A stretch of DNA of 64,000 bases. It comes from Acerihabitans sp015654925 (lineage in GTDB: Bacteria > Pseudomonadota > Gammaproteobacteria > Enterobacterales > Enterobacteriaceae). The notes below the pieces were generated by a model. That model was not told the DNA's origin, ran no database searches, and was given only the letters and a program-made list of their open reading frames with translations. Position numbers and translations under genes: made by a program. The stretch spans positions 2,170,001-2,234,000 of the forward strand of contig NZ_CP178732.1 in NCBI RefSeq assembly GCF_047324175.1, written 5' to 3'. Shown in pieces: positions 35,640 through 44,054 of this stretch (position 1 is the first letter of the stretch; each line of letters opens with the position of its first letter).

Positions 35640-36474
35640 TTGTGTCTCTTTGTCAAATTAAGCTGAAAAATCCCGCTTACGGTTTGCGGTAGTCTTATAA
35701 CGCATCTGGGTAACCCCTTTCAGTCCGCTCAGGTTTACAAGAAAAGCGGTCTTGACGTAGTGCCCCAGCTTCTGTTAATTGATGTGATAGCTGCGCGGCC
35801 ATTAAACAACAAAATACGCAATCCAAAACCAGTCTGTAATGTTCATTTCATTTAGTTACATTTTTATGCTATGGTAATTGAACTATAGATATTGACATTA
35901 TCAAGCAGACACTATTTGTCAAAGGTTAAGATTTGCATAAAAGAAAAGAAAAAATTTCAAAATGGGTAAGTGTTAGTGTTGATGCTGGCGCTGGCGCTCT
36001 ACAGCGTTCATGCACGAGTTCATTCAACTCTGAAGGACACCATCGCGGGATATCCCGCTTCCTTAAGATCCGCAACCCCCCGTATTGCACGCGTATTTAC
36101 AATATTTCGTCACCTTAATGTTTCGCTTCAAACAAAAAATCTTCTCTCCCGCAGGCCAACTCCAACATCGATCTATTCGCCGCATGGGTAAGGTGAGCAT
36201 TCATGAAAAAATAGAGAAGGGTAGTGGCGAAAAATTCGTATAAGAGAGGGGTTGTCTTTTGTATGGCAAGTAGGGCTTGCACTGACATCAGGATGCTATG
36301 TAGCTGAGAAAGCCACTGAATTGCATTTTCGGGCTCATATGACCCGTTGTTCCCCCTTTCCTCCTTAGGCAACACAATGTTATTTGTAAAGTTAAGGCAT
36401 TATTAAATAAGGATATAGCAGAGTCGCAGAGGTAGCTAAGACCAGTTTATCACAACGAAGATACGAGGTATGAT
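35640..36474. other. 835-bp intergenic region with unassigned short ORFs
   Basis: AT-rich, with open frames of 60-86 codons on both strands (for example 35970-36191 plus and 36115-36375 minus). They lack recognisable families and convincing start signals. The last 100 bp should hold the promoter of the SemiSWEET gene. Confidence 0.4.
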
Positions 36475-36819
36475 ATGAAGAATCTGATGATTGTCGCAGC
36501 GACTATAATTTTGGCGCTGCTGTCGTTTGTGCTCCTGTCGCCGTGGCCAATTTGGCAGGGAACGCTTGCGGCGTGGGTAACCACTGGTTCGTTTTTCCTG
36601 CAGGTTATGCATATCATCAAAAACAAAGACACCAGCAGCCTCTCATTGGGAATGTGGGCAGTGCTATTCCTGGGCGTTTCCTGTTGGGCTGGTTATGGTT
36701 TTCGCATGGGGGACTTCCCCATTATGATATCGAACGGAATCACCGCTATGTTGGCACTTACGGTGATCTCACTCAAGTTATGGAATGAGCGCCCGATTAG
36801 TAAGAGTAATCGTTCCTGA
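36475..36819 (+). CDS. SemiSWEET/PQ-loop family small sugar transporter
   Basis: 114 residues with four predicted hydrophobic segments. One N-terminal helix precedes a three-helix SemiSWEET bundle: GTLAAWVTTGSFFLQVMHII, NKDTSSLSLGMWAVLFLGVS, CWAGYGFRMGDFPIMISNG. The spacing of FFLQ...KNKDTSSLSL follows the PQ-loop motif, with Leu where Pro is usual. SemiSWEETs dimerise to move mono- or disaccharides passively. GAGG lies 7 bp before ATG. It converges on pfkA, within a carbohydrate cluster. The extra N-terminal helix is unusual for the family, whose members are often about 90 residues. Confidence 0.75.
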   Translation: MKNLMIVAATIILALLSFVLLSPWPIWQGTLAAWVTTGSFFLQVMHIIKNKDTSSLSLGMWAVLFLGVSCWAGYGFRMGDFPIMISNGITAMLALTVISLKLWNERPISKSNRS

Positions 36820-36860
36820 CCGGGACGCATCCTGGGAAGTAAGTAGGGCGCTTGAGCTGG

Positions 36861-37823
36861 TTAAAACAGCGTTTTGGCAGTTTTGAACAAATCGCTTTTA
36901 AAAGGGCGCTTCATATTTTCAATAGCATCGATAATATCGTGATGGACAAGCTTTTCGTTTTGCACGCCAACGCAGCGTCCACCATAGCCTTTTAATAACA
37001 ATTCTATTGAAAAAGCACCCATGCGGGAGGCCAGAATTCGATCATAGGCAACCGGGCTGCCACCGCGCTGGATATGTCCTAAAACCGTGGCGCGGGTTTC
37101 TCGACCGACCGCTTTTTCGATATATCGCGCCAAATCGCTGACATTGCAAACATGCTCTGTAATAGCGACGATGGCGTGTTTTTTGCCTTTGGCAATGCCA
37201 GCTTGGATTTCGGCAACCAAATCTCCCGGATTAAATTTTACCTCAGGCAATACCATAAACTCACAACCACCGGCTATGGCCGCCGCCAGGGTCAAGTCAC
37301 CGCAATAACGCCCCATCACTTCAACGATAGAAATACGTTGATGGGAAGAAGACGTGTCACGTAGTCGGTCAATCGCTTCTACCACGGTCTCCAGTGCGGT
37401 AAAATAACCGATAGTGTAATCGGTACCGGCAACGTCATTATCAATGGTGCCGGGTAGGCCGATGCAGGGAAATCCCGTTTCAGTTAACCGTTTTGCACCC
37501 ATATAGGATCCATCGCCACCGATAACCACTAATGCATCAATTCTGCGTTTGTTCATATTTTCAATGGCAATGGCGCGGGTTCCTTCTTCTCTGAATTCAG
37601 GAAAGCGGGCAGAACCCAAAAAGGTACCACCACGGTTAATCATATCTGAAACGCTATAACGGTCCAGTTTACTTATTCGATCTTGAAACAAGCCGAGGAA
37701 GCCGTCATGGACGCCATAGACTTCTAGCCCTTGGGAAAGACCGGCACGGACCACTCCCCGGATTGCCGCATTCATACCTGGTGAATCACCACCGCTTGTC
37801 AGCACACCTATTTTTTTAATCAT
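36861..37823 (-). CDS. pfkA: ATP-dependent 6-phosphofructokinase
   Basis: 320 residues, identical in length to E. coli PfkA and collinear with it. GVLTSGGDSPGMNAAIRGVV forms the ATP/allosteric N-terminus, VIGGDGSYMGA the ATP site, PGTIDND holds the catalytic Asp, MGRYCGDLTLAAAIAGGCEF and GHIQRGGSP bind fructose 6-phosphate. AGAGG lies 6 bp upstream of ATG. In E. coli pfkA lies by cpxAR-fieF and sbp; here its neighbours are sugar-utilisation genes. It is either relocated or a second copy serving the fructose 6-phosphate-producing operons around it. Confidence 0.95.
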   Translation of the reverse strand: MIKKIGVLTSGGDSPGMNAAIRGVVRAGLSQGLEVYGVHDGFLGLFQDRISKLDRYSVSDMINRGGTFLGSARFPEFREEGTRAIAIENMNKRRIDALVVIGGDGSYMGAKRLTETGFPCIGLPGTIDNDVAGTDYTIGYFTALETVVEAIDRLRDTSSSHQRISIVEVMGRYCGDLTLAAAIAGGCEFMVLPEVKFNPGDLVAEIQAGIAKGKKHAIVAITEHVCNVSDLARYIEKAVGRETRATVLGHIQRGGSPVAYDRILASRMGAFSIELLLKGYGGRCVGVQNEKLVHHDIIDAIENMKRPFKSDLFKTAKTLF

Positions 37824-38129
37824 AACGACCTCTGAATATTAGATATGTTCATAGTTCACATTACGCTCATTTGATTTATGGCCTCTAAAAACTTCGATTA
37901 TACATACAGCATAGAACGGCCATGTTCAAAAACAGGTGCGGTATCAGCGCTAACATGAATGTCTGATAGCGGATAATATCGCCGAATTTGCGAAAAAAAT
38001 TAATATTAAAATAACATTTATACATACAAGTAATTATAAACAGCCATAAGGATGCTTGGAAAAAACACAGAGAAGGCGTAATTAGGTGTTTGGTTACTTT
38101 ACAGTTTCATTTTTGATAAGGAGAAAACA

Positions 38130-38261
38130 ATGGCAAATAGAAACCCTCTCAATCCCGAAAAATCCATCCCTAAGTCCGAAGGTAGCACACAACACAATAG
38201 TCGGAACGACGACGGGACTATAAGGAAAAAACGGGATAATGCAGGTAAATTTTGCAAATAA
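38130..38261 (+). CDS. Small hydrophilic protein, 43 residues, unknown
   Basis: ATG is preceded by a strong AAGGAG at 7 bp. The product (MANRNPLNPEKSIPKSEG..., ending NAGKFCK) is highly charged and polar with no membrane segment. It ends TAA 21 bp before a strong hairpin at 38283-38304, giving a self-contained transcription unit between divergent pfkA and the srl operon. No family recognised. The start signal is much better than chance would give for this short frame. Confidence 0.5.
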   Translation: MANRNPLNPEKSIPKSEGSTQHNSRNDDGTIRKKRDNAGKFCK

Positions 38262-38282
38262 TTTGTATAAGTCCGCAGGGAA

Positions 38283-38304
38283 AAGGTTGCCACTTGGCAA
38301 CCTT
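38283..38304. terminator. Hairpin, terminator-like
   Basis: A 10-bp perfect stem AAGGTTGCCA / TGGCAACCTT with a 2-bp centre lies just after the 43-codon gene. There is no strong U tract, so an operator is also possible. Confidence 0.5.
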
Positions 38305-38486
38305 AATTCCTCGGAGCCATCATGCATGGAGTCTTCACCACAAAAATCCACTCAGGGCAGCGTTTTTTCGGTTCCCATAGTTTTCAAGCTCTTGGGTCTT
38401 CGTCCCCAAGCCAATTTCTTTCAGTTTGCTATCTCCCCCGTCCAATCTTAACTTTTGGCGAGGTCAAAGCTGTCAAAGCTAAAGTA

Positions 38487-38501
38487 AAAGATAAAATCTT
38501 T
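38487..38501. promoter_or_regulatory. Palindrome in srl leader, possible regulator site
   Basis: AAAGAT-AAA-ATCTTT lies about 130 bp upstream of srlA, with TTTAGATCT repeated at about 38505 and 38570. A role for SrlR or GutM here is only inferred; no clear CRP site was found. Confidence 0.3.
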
Positions 38502-38633
38502 CATTTAGATCTGTTATTTTAATCATAATGATCATTTTTGTGATGAAAGACGCTTTTTTGTGCACTATTTAGATCTATATTTCTTTCGAAATAAACGATA
38601 TTACAAGGTGTGCCCACGCAAAGGAGTTTCAGA

Positions 38634-39203
38634 ATGATTGAAATTATTACCCATGGAGCCGAATGGTTTATCGGGCTCTTTCAGGAAGGCGGGAAGACTT
38701 TTGTCGGCATGGTGACCGGTATTCTTCCTTTACTTATCAGTCTGTTGGTTGTAATGAATGCGTTAATCGTTTTTGTTGGACAAAAGCGGATAGAAGCACT
38801 GGCGCAACGTTGTGCTGGCAACCCTGTTTCACGCTATCTGTTATTGCCTGTTATCGGAACGTTTGTTTTCTGTAATCCGATGACGCTGAGCCTGGGTAGA
38901 TTCATGCCCGAGAAGTACAAACCCAGCTATTACGCTGCGGCGTCCTACAGCTGTCATTCCATGAACGGGTTGTTCCCCCATATTAACCCGGGTGAGTTGT
39001 TCGTTTATCTGGGTATCGCTAACGGGCTCACCACGCTTCACCTTCCACTGGGACCGCTCGCCGTCAGCTATCTGTTGGTCGGCATGGCGACGAATTTTGT
39101 TCGGGGCTGGGTAACGGACCTTACCACGGCTATTTTCGAAAGAAAAATGCACATACAGCTTGATAGTCAGGTTCGTTTAACGGGCGGAGTCCAAAATGTC
39201 TAA
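38634..39203 (+). CDS. srlA: Glucitol PTS enzyme IIC2 (GutA)
   Basis: Collinear with E. coli SrlA from the first residue: MIEIITHGAEWFIGLFQ, CNPMTLSLGRFMPEKYKPSYYA, SCHSMNGLFPHINPGELFVYLG. Membrane permease subunit. AAAGGAG lies 8 bp before ATG 38634; a 24-bp upstream extension is discounted. First gene of srlAEBD-gutM-srlR-gutQ; its end overlaps srlE by 8 bp. Confidence 0.96.
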   Translation: MIEIITHGAEWFIGLFQEGGKTFVGMVTGILPLLISLLVVMNALIVFVGQKRIEALAQRCAGNPVSRYLLLPVIGTFVFCNPMTLSLGRFMPEKYKPSYYAAASYSCHSMNGLFPHINPGELFVYLGIANGLTTLHLPLGPLAVSYLLVGMATNFVRGWVTDLTTAIFERKMHIQLDSQVRLTGGVQNV

Positions 39204-40215
39204 GATAATAGAAGTTCATAAAGGTGAAAGTGGCTGGGGTGGGCCGCTGTTTTTGACAGCCACGGCAGGCAAAAAAATTGTTTATATTACCGCAGGCACC
39301 CGCCCGGCAATTGTTGACCGGCTAAAAGAGCTGACCGGCTGGGAAGCGGTTGATGGCTTTAAAGAGGGTGAACCGCCGGCAGACGAGATTGGTGTTGCTG
39401 TCATCGACTGTGGCGGAACCCTGCGTTGTGGGTTATATCCTAAGCGCCAAATCCCCACCATCAATATCCATGCCACCGGTAAATCCGGTCCATTGGCGCA
39501 GTTCATTACGGAAGATATTTACGTCTCCGGTGTCAGAGTGGGTGACATTCGTGCCGCCAATGATAATGAAGCACTTTCAATACCTTCAGCACTTAAGCCA
39601 CAAAACGATAAACAAACTGGCGCAACCGCCGGGGCTGGCGCTAAAGGTCGTGATTACGATACCAGCAAAAAAATCACCGAACAAAGCGACGGCTTATTAG
39701 CAAAAGTGGGGATGGGAATGGGCTCAGTAGTCGCCGTCTTCTTTCAGGCCGGCCGGGAAACCATTGACACTGTACTCAAGACCATCCTGCCATTTATGGC
39801 TTTTGTCTCCGCGCTTATTGGCATCATCATCGCTTCCGGCCTGGGGGATTTTATCGCACACGGTCTGACGCCGCTGGCAAACAGTCCCATTGGTTTAGTG
39901 ACATTAGCATTGATCTGCTCCTTTCCGCTCCTGTCGCCTTTTCTTGGCCCAGGTGCGGTCATCGCGCAGGTCATCGGTGTCCTGGTCGGCGTGCAAATTG
40001 GTCAGGGCCTTATCCCCCCCCATCTGGCGTTGCCAGCGTTATTTGCCATTAATGCGCAGGCCTCTGCCGATTTTATCCCGGTCGGCCTGTCGCTGGCTGA
40101 GGCCAAGCAAGACACCGTGCGGGTGGGTGTGCCGTCGGTACTGGTTGGCCGCTTCCTGACCGGTGCGCCGACTGTTCTCTTGGCCTGGGCTGCGTCCGGT
40201 TTTATTTACCAGTAA
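39196..40215 (+). CDS. srlE: Glucitol PTS enzyme IIBC1
   Basis: 339 residues. The N-terminal IIB domain (HKGESGWGGPLFL, VAVIDCGGTLRCGLYPKRQ) contains the phosphorylated Cys in the DCGG loop. A Lys/Gly-rich linker (about residues 125-165) leads to the C-terminal IIC1 membrane part (FQAGRETIDTVLKTILPFMA, HGLTPLANSPIGLV, LSPFLGPGAVIAQVIGVLVG). GGAG precedes ATG. It works with SrlA and SrlB. Confidence 0.95.
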   Translation: MSKIIEVHKGESGWGGPLFLTATAGKKIVYITAGTRPAIVDRLKELTGWEAVDGFKEGEPPADEIGVAVIDCGGTLRCGLYPKRQIPTINIHATGKSGPLAQFITEDIYVSGVRVGDIRAANDNEALSIPSALKPQNDKQTGATAGAGAKGRDYDTSKKITEQSDGLLAKVGMGMGSVVAVFFQAGRETIDTVLKTILPFMAFVSALIGIIIASGLGDFIAHGLTPLANSPIGLVTLALICSFPLLSPFLGPGAVIAQVIGVLVGVQIGQGLIPPHLALPALFAINAQASADFIPVGLSLAEAKQDTVRVGVPSVLVGRFLTGAPTVLLAWAASGFIYQ

Positions 40216-40230
40216 GCAATGGAAAGGGTT

Positions 40231-40599
40231 ATGAAAACTATTTATGAATCTACGTTCGTTTCAGCTGGCGCAAATGCCACGGAATCCTTCGAGGATAATT
40301 TCATTATCACTTTTGCAGAAGGTGCACCGGCTGAAGTAGCCGAATACTGCTTTATTCATCGTCCGAATATTAATCTGGAGGCCCCCTTCAACCCGGGCTC
40401 CTTGATAACAATTGGTGAGCAAAGCTGGCTGGTCACGGCTGTTGGGGAAGTGGCAGAAACCAACCTACGTGAATTAGGCCATATCACTGTGAGATTTGAC
40501 GGAGCCATAAAGGCTGAGTTTCCGGGAACGGTTCATGTCGAAGGCCCAACGCCTACATCAATCGAACCCGGTCAGAAGTTTCGTGTATTAAATGAGTAA
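40231..40599 (+). CDS. srlB: Glucitol PTS enzyme IIA
   Basis: 122 residues matching SrlB: LITIGEQSWLVTAVGEVAE and NLRELGHITVRFDGAIKAEF, then PGTVHVEGP. The His of EYCFIHRPN corresponds to the phosphorylated site region in the E. coli protein. I start at MKTIYES (40231), directly after GAAAGGG; ATG 40219 is the alternative. Cytoplasmic phosphocarrier from HPr to SrlE. Confidence 0.93.
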   Translation: MKTIYESTFVSAGANATESFEDNFIITFAEGAPAEVAEYCFIHRPNINLEAPFNPGSLITIGEQSWLVTAVGEVAETNLRELGHITVRFDGAIKAEFPGTVHVEGPTPTSIEPGQKFRVLNE

Positions 40600-40612
40600 A
40601 CAGGAGAATAAA

Positions 40613-41395
40613 ATGGATCAGGTTGCTGTAGTTATCGGTGGTGGTCAGACACTGGGCGCTTACCTGTGTAAGGGACTCGCCGAGGCGGGTTATAAAGTTG
40701 CTGTAGCCGACCTCAATGCCGGCAACGCCGACGCGGTGGCGGCGGAGATTAACCAATCTCATGGGGAGGGGCAGGCGTCCGGATTTCAGGTGGACGCCAC
40801 CAATGAAGAAAGCGTTATCGCGCTGGCTAAGGCTATTGATGAGACATTTTTAGGTGCTGCAAATTTGCTTGTTTACAGCGCGGGTATCGCAAAAGCCGCA
40901 CCTATCACCCAATTTGCTCTCAACGATTTTGACCTGTCGCTTCAGGTTAACTTGGTGGGATATTTCTTGTGCGCCCGGGAATTTTCAAAACTGATGATCC
41001 GCGATACTATTCCAGGAAGGATTATCCAAATTAACTCAAAATCCGGCAAAGTGGGTAGTAAACATAATTCTGGTTACAGTGCGGCCAAATTCGGTGGTGT
41101 GGGGCTGACTCAGTCGCTGGCACTCGATTTAGCGGAGTACGGTATCACTGTTCATTCCCTGATGCTGGGTAATCTGCTCAAGTCACCCATGTTCCAGTCA
41201 CTCCTCCCCCAATATGCCAAAAAGCTGGGTATCCGGGCAGATGAGGTGGAGCAGTTCTATATTGACAAGGTGCCGCTCAAACGGGGGTGCGACTATCAGG
41301 ACGTCCTCGATGTGCTAATTTTTTATGCAAGTGACAAAGCATCCTATTGTACGGGCCAGTCTATCAACATTACCGGCGGACAGGTCATGTTCTGA
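40613..41395 (+). CDS. srlD: Sorbitol-6-phosphate 2-dehydrogenase
   Basis: 260 residues of the short-chain dehydrogenase family, very close to E. coli SrlD: QVAVVIGGGQTLGAYLCKGL (Gly loop), VYSAGIAKAA, INSKSGKVGSKHNSGYSAAK (active-site Ser/YxxxK) and CTGQSINITGGQVMF at the end. CAGGAG lies before ATG 40613. It oxidises D-glucitol 6-phosphate to fructose 6-phosphate. Because SorD catalyses the same reaction and is deleted, this may be the only enzyme able to finish L-sorbose breakdown here. Confidence 0.96.
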   Translation: MDQVAVVIGGGQTLGAYLCKGLAEAGYKVAVADLNAGNADAVAAEINQSHGEGQASGFQVDATNEESVIALAKAIDETFLGAANLLVYSAGIAKAAPITQFALNDFDLSLQVNLVGYFLCAREFSKLMIRDTIPGRIIQINSKSGKVGSKHNSGYSAAKFGGVGLTQSLALDLAEYGITVHSLMLGNLLKSPMFQSLLPQYAKKLGIRADEVEQFYIDKVPLKRGCDYQDVLDVLIFYASDKASYCTGQSINITGGQVMF

Positions 41396-41401
41396 CATAA
41401 G

Positions 41402-41427
41402 GCCGGCAGCCTGCGCTGCCGGCTTTT
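41402..41427 (+). terminator. Intra-operon intrinsic terminator between srlD and gutM
   Basis: GCCGGCAGC / GCTGCCGGC, a 9-bp perfect GC-rich stem with loop CTGC, is followed directly by TTTT. It lies 6 bp after the srlD stop. Partial termination would keep regulator and gutQ levels below those of the transport genes. Confidence 0.8.
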
Positions 41428-41443
41428 ACCGGGAGGTTTCAGA

Positions 41444-41806
41444 ATGAACTCAGTTAATATGCTGATATGTTTGGCGGGACTTGCTTGGGCCGGACAGATA
41501 GTGCTCGGCTGGCTGCAGATGCGGAAATTTAATGAAGCTCTGGCGCAACTGCCGGCAGAAAATCGGGTCGGGATCGGACGCTCGGGGGGCCGTTTTATGC
41601 CGCGGCTGGTCCTGGTTCTTAGTGTGGACAGCAATAATATTGTAACCCAATCCTTTATTATGAAGGGGATAACGGTTTTTTCCCGCCCGGTGGCGGAAGA
41701 TAAACTTCAAGGTATGCGGCTCGAGCATATTAATCCAGAGCAACTCTATCCGCAAAGTAAAGCCATGCGAGCTGCACTGGGATTAGCTATCTCAAATAAA
41801 AGGTGA
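41444..41806 (+). CDS. gutM: Glucitol operon activator GutM
   Basis: 120 residues with an N-terminal hydrophobic segment (MLICLAGLAWAGQIVLGWLQ), then MRKFNEALAQLP and GRFMPRLVLVLSVDSNNIV typical of SrlM/GutM. GGGAGG precedes ATG. Known in E. coli as an activator acting against SrlR. It lies after an intrinsic terminator and 92 bp before srlR. Confidence 0.92.
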   Translation: MNSVNMLICLAGLAWAGQIVLGWLQMRKFNEALAQLPAENRVGIGRSGGRFMPRLVLVLSVDSNNIVTQSFIMKGITVFSRPVAEDKLQGMRLEHINPEQLYPQSKAMRAALGLAISNKR

Positions 41807-41898
41807 TATCTTTTAAATCGAAAGATATCCCTTCCCATCACGAATATGGTTGTGCGAATGTGAATGGAATCAATAGGGGCTCAGACAGGGAAACCAGG

Positions 41899-42669
41899 AT
41901 GAAACCAAAACAACGGCAAACTCAGATAATCGAATACCTTCACGGTAAAGGGCATACCACGGTCGAAGAGTTGATAGCGCGCTTCACTACGACTGGGACC
42001 ACCATTCGCAAAGACCTTACTCACTTACAGCAACAAGGTGCGGTTATCCGGACTTACGGTGGCGTAATGCTTACCCGTGATGAGGGAGACCAGCCCATTG
42101 ACAGAAAAACGTTTATCAATATTGAAAAGAAAAAGCAGATTGCTGCGTGTGCCGCGAGACTTATCTCTGAAGGCGACTCGCTGGTTTTCGATGCCGGTAG
42201 CACGGTATTACAGATGGTGCCGCACCTGGCAAAATTTAACAATATCACTGTCATGACCAACAGTCTGAGCATCGTGAATGAATTGGTCGAATTGAATAAT
42301 GATCAAGTCATCCTGATGCCCGGCGGGACATACCGCAGTACTTCCGCCTCTTTTCATGGAAGTCTTGCTGAATCGGCTTTCAGCCACTTTAGCTTCGATA
42401 AATTGTTTATCGGCGCGGATGGCGTTGACCTGAATGCGGGTGTCACTACCTTTAATGAGGTGTTTGCCGTCAGCCAGGCTATGTGCCGCGCTGCCCAAAA
42501 GATCATTCTCCTTGTGGACTCCTCAAAATTCGGCCGTAGAAGTCCGAATGTAGTTTGCTCCCTTGAGTCGGTGAATGTACTGATCACAGACAGCGGCATC
42601 TCAGACGATATTACTGCGCAACTGCGTGCACGGGGTATAAAGGTCATCATTGCCGGAAAAGAAGAGTAA
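41899..42669 (+). CDS. srlR: Glucitol operon repressor SrlR (DeoR family)
   Basis: 256 residues matching E. coli SrlR: MKPKQRQTQIIEYLHGKGHT, FTTTGTTIRKDLTHLQQQGAV (HTH), DAGSTVLQMVPHLAKFNN, MPGGTYRSTSASFHG, NAGVTTFNEVFAV, DSSKFGRRSPNVVCSLE. I start at 41899; the upstream open frame overlaps gutM and lacks homology. CAGGAT precedes ATG. Sugar-phosphate-responsive repressor. Confidence 0.93.
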   Translation: MKPKQRQTQIIEYLHGKGHTTVEELIARFTTTGTTIRKDLTHLQQQGAVIRTYGGVMLTRDEGDQPIDRKTFINIEKKKQIAACAARLISEGDSLVFDAGSTVLQMVPHLAKFNNITVMTNSLSIVNELVELNNDQVILMPGGTYRSTSASFHGSLAESAFSHFSFDKLFIGADGVDLNAGVTTFNEVFAVSQAMCRAAQKIILLVDSSKFGRRSPNVVCSLESVNVLITDSGISDDITAQLRARGIKVIIAGKEE

Positions 42670-42673
42670 AGCC

Positions 42674-43636
42674 ATGCGCGAAATCTTGATGAACGCCGCC
42701 AGAGAAACGCTGCAAACTGAGATTAATGAAATCATTTGCCTGTCTGAACGAGTTGATGATCCCTTCGTTGATGCCTGTAAACTGATACTGACGTGTCGTG
42801 GAAAAGTGATCGTCAGTGGGATCGGTAAATCAGGCCATATCGGCAAAAAAATTGCGGCCACGCTGGCCAGCACCGGTACGCCCGCTTTTTATGTTCATCC
42901 GGCTGAGGCGCTGCATGGCGATCTGGGTATGATAGCGGCGGGCGACGTGGTGATACTGATATCCTATTCAGGACATGCGGCTGAATTCCGTCGAATGATG
43001 CCGCTGTTACGTGCATTGCCTGTCGGCGTTATCGCTTTTACCGGTAATCCTGATTCACCCCTGGCCTGCAGTGCAGATCACGTTATCACAACATACGTCA
43101 CGCAAGAAGCCTGCCCGCTAGGCCTTGCCCCCACTTCTTCCGCAGTCTGTACCCTCATGATGGGTGATGCCATGGCGATTGCGCTAATGAAGGCACGAAA
43201 TTTCAGTGAACTGGATTTTGCGCGCACCCACCCCGCTGGTAGCCTGGGCACGCGTCTTCTCAGCCGTGTAGGCGACATCATGCGGACCAATGATAAAATT
43301 CCTCAGGTCAAGGACAATGCCACGGTTACTGATGCCTTGTTTGAGCTGACCCGAACCGGGCTAGGGCTGGTAGCTGTGATCAACAGTGATGAGGCGCTTT
43401 GCGGCGTTTTTACTGATGGCGATTTGCGCCGCTGGCTGTTAAAAGGCGGTCAACTCAACGAGGCGGTGTCGTATGCGATGACGGCAGGAGGAGTCAGTCT
43501 GAGCGCAACGCAGCTGGCGTCTGAAGCGTTGGCTTTGTTTCACGAAAAGAAAATATCAGCTGCCCCCGTTCTCTCTGTTGACTCTCGGCTTATCGGCTCC
43601 ATCAGTATGCATGATATCCACGAAGCCGGCCTTTGA
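42674..43636 (+). CDS. gutQ: Arabinose-5-phosphate isomerase GutQ
   Basis: About 320 residues. The N-terminal SIS domain has KVIVSGIGKSGHIGKKIAAT, TPAFYVHPAEALHGDLGMI and LAPTSSAVCTLMMGDAMA; FARTHPAGSLGTRLL leads to two CBS domains (DALFELTRTGLGLVAVI, GVFTDGDLRRWL). Same order as E. coli GutQ, and last gene of the srl operon there too. Interconverts ribulose and arabinose 5-phosphates. The start at 42674 aligns with E. coli; an earlier ATG overlaps srlR. Confidence 0.94.
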   Translation: MREILMNAARETLQTEINEIICLSERVDDPFVDACKLILTCRGKVIVSGIGKSGHIGKKIAATLASTGTPAFYVHPAEALHGDLGMIAAGDVVILISYSGHAAEFRRMMPLLRALPVGVIAFTGNPDSPLACSADHVITTYVTQEACPLGLAPTSSAVCTLMMGDAMAIALMKARNFSELDFARTHPAGSLGTRLLSRVGDIMRTNDKIPQVKDNATVTDALFELTRTGLGLVAVINSDEALCGVFTDGDLRRWLLKGGQLNEAVSYAMTAGGVSLSATQLASEALALFHEKKISAAPVLSVDSRLIGSISMHDIHEAGL

Positions 43637-44054
43637 TAACTAAGTATTTGATAGAATGGATTGGTGCTGGCAAGCCCTTATCGGCATTCACGCGCGTGAT
43701 GCTGGCGCAGCTGTCACGGATTTGAGGTTCGATATTACGGTATCAGGAGCGATAATTCCAATGCCTTATGGCGGTTCAATAGTGTAGGTGCAGATTCGAC
43801 ATGAATTCATTTGAGCCGCAGTTAATAGGTTTTTCCGTGCGGGACGTTACCGCTACGCTCGGCAGCCCATAATCTAGGGTCCAATGGTCGCCAGAAAAAA
43901 ATGGGTGAGCTCGAATATACATGTAGTTAAAAAGTACTCCTTCGTCCCTTGCTCAACTCGGTCTGTTACCCGTTAAAGTAGCCAACGGCAGTACCATTTA
44001 TCTTCGGGGTGTGACAGACGTGCACGATGGTGTCGCTCCGCAAAACAAGATCGT
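43637..44054. other. 418-bp intergenic region after gutQ
   Basis: No frame of interest and no clear terminator; converging transcription from gutQ and the LysR gene ends here. Nothing recognised. Confidence 0.5.

Noticed and set aside
38521..38560. CRP site in the srl leader (TTTTGTGATGAAAG)
   Set aside because: Only one half-site matches; the other half lacks TCACA.
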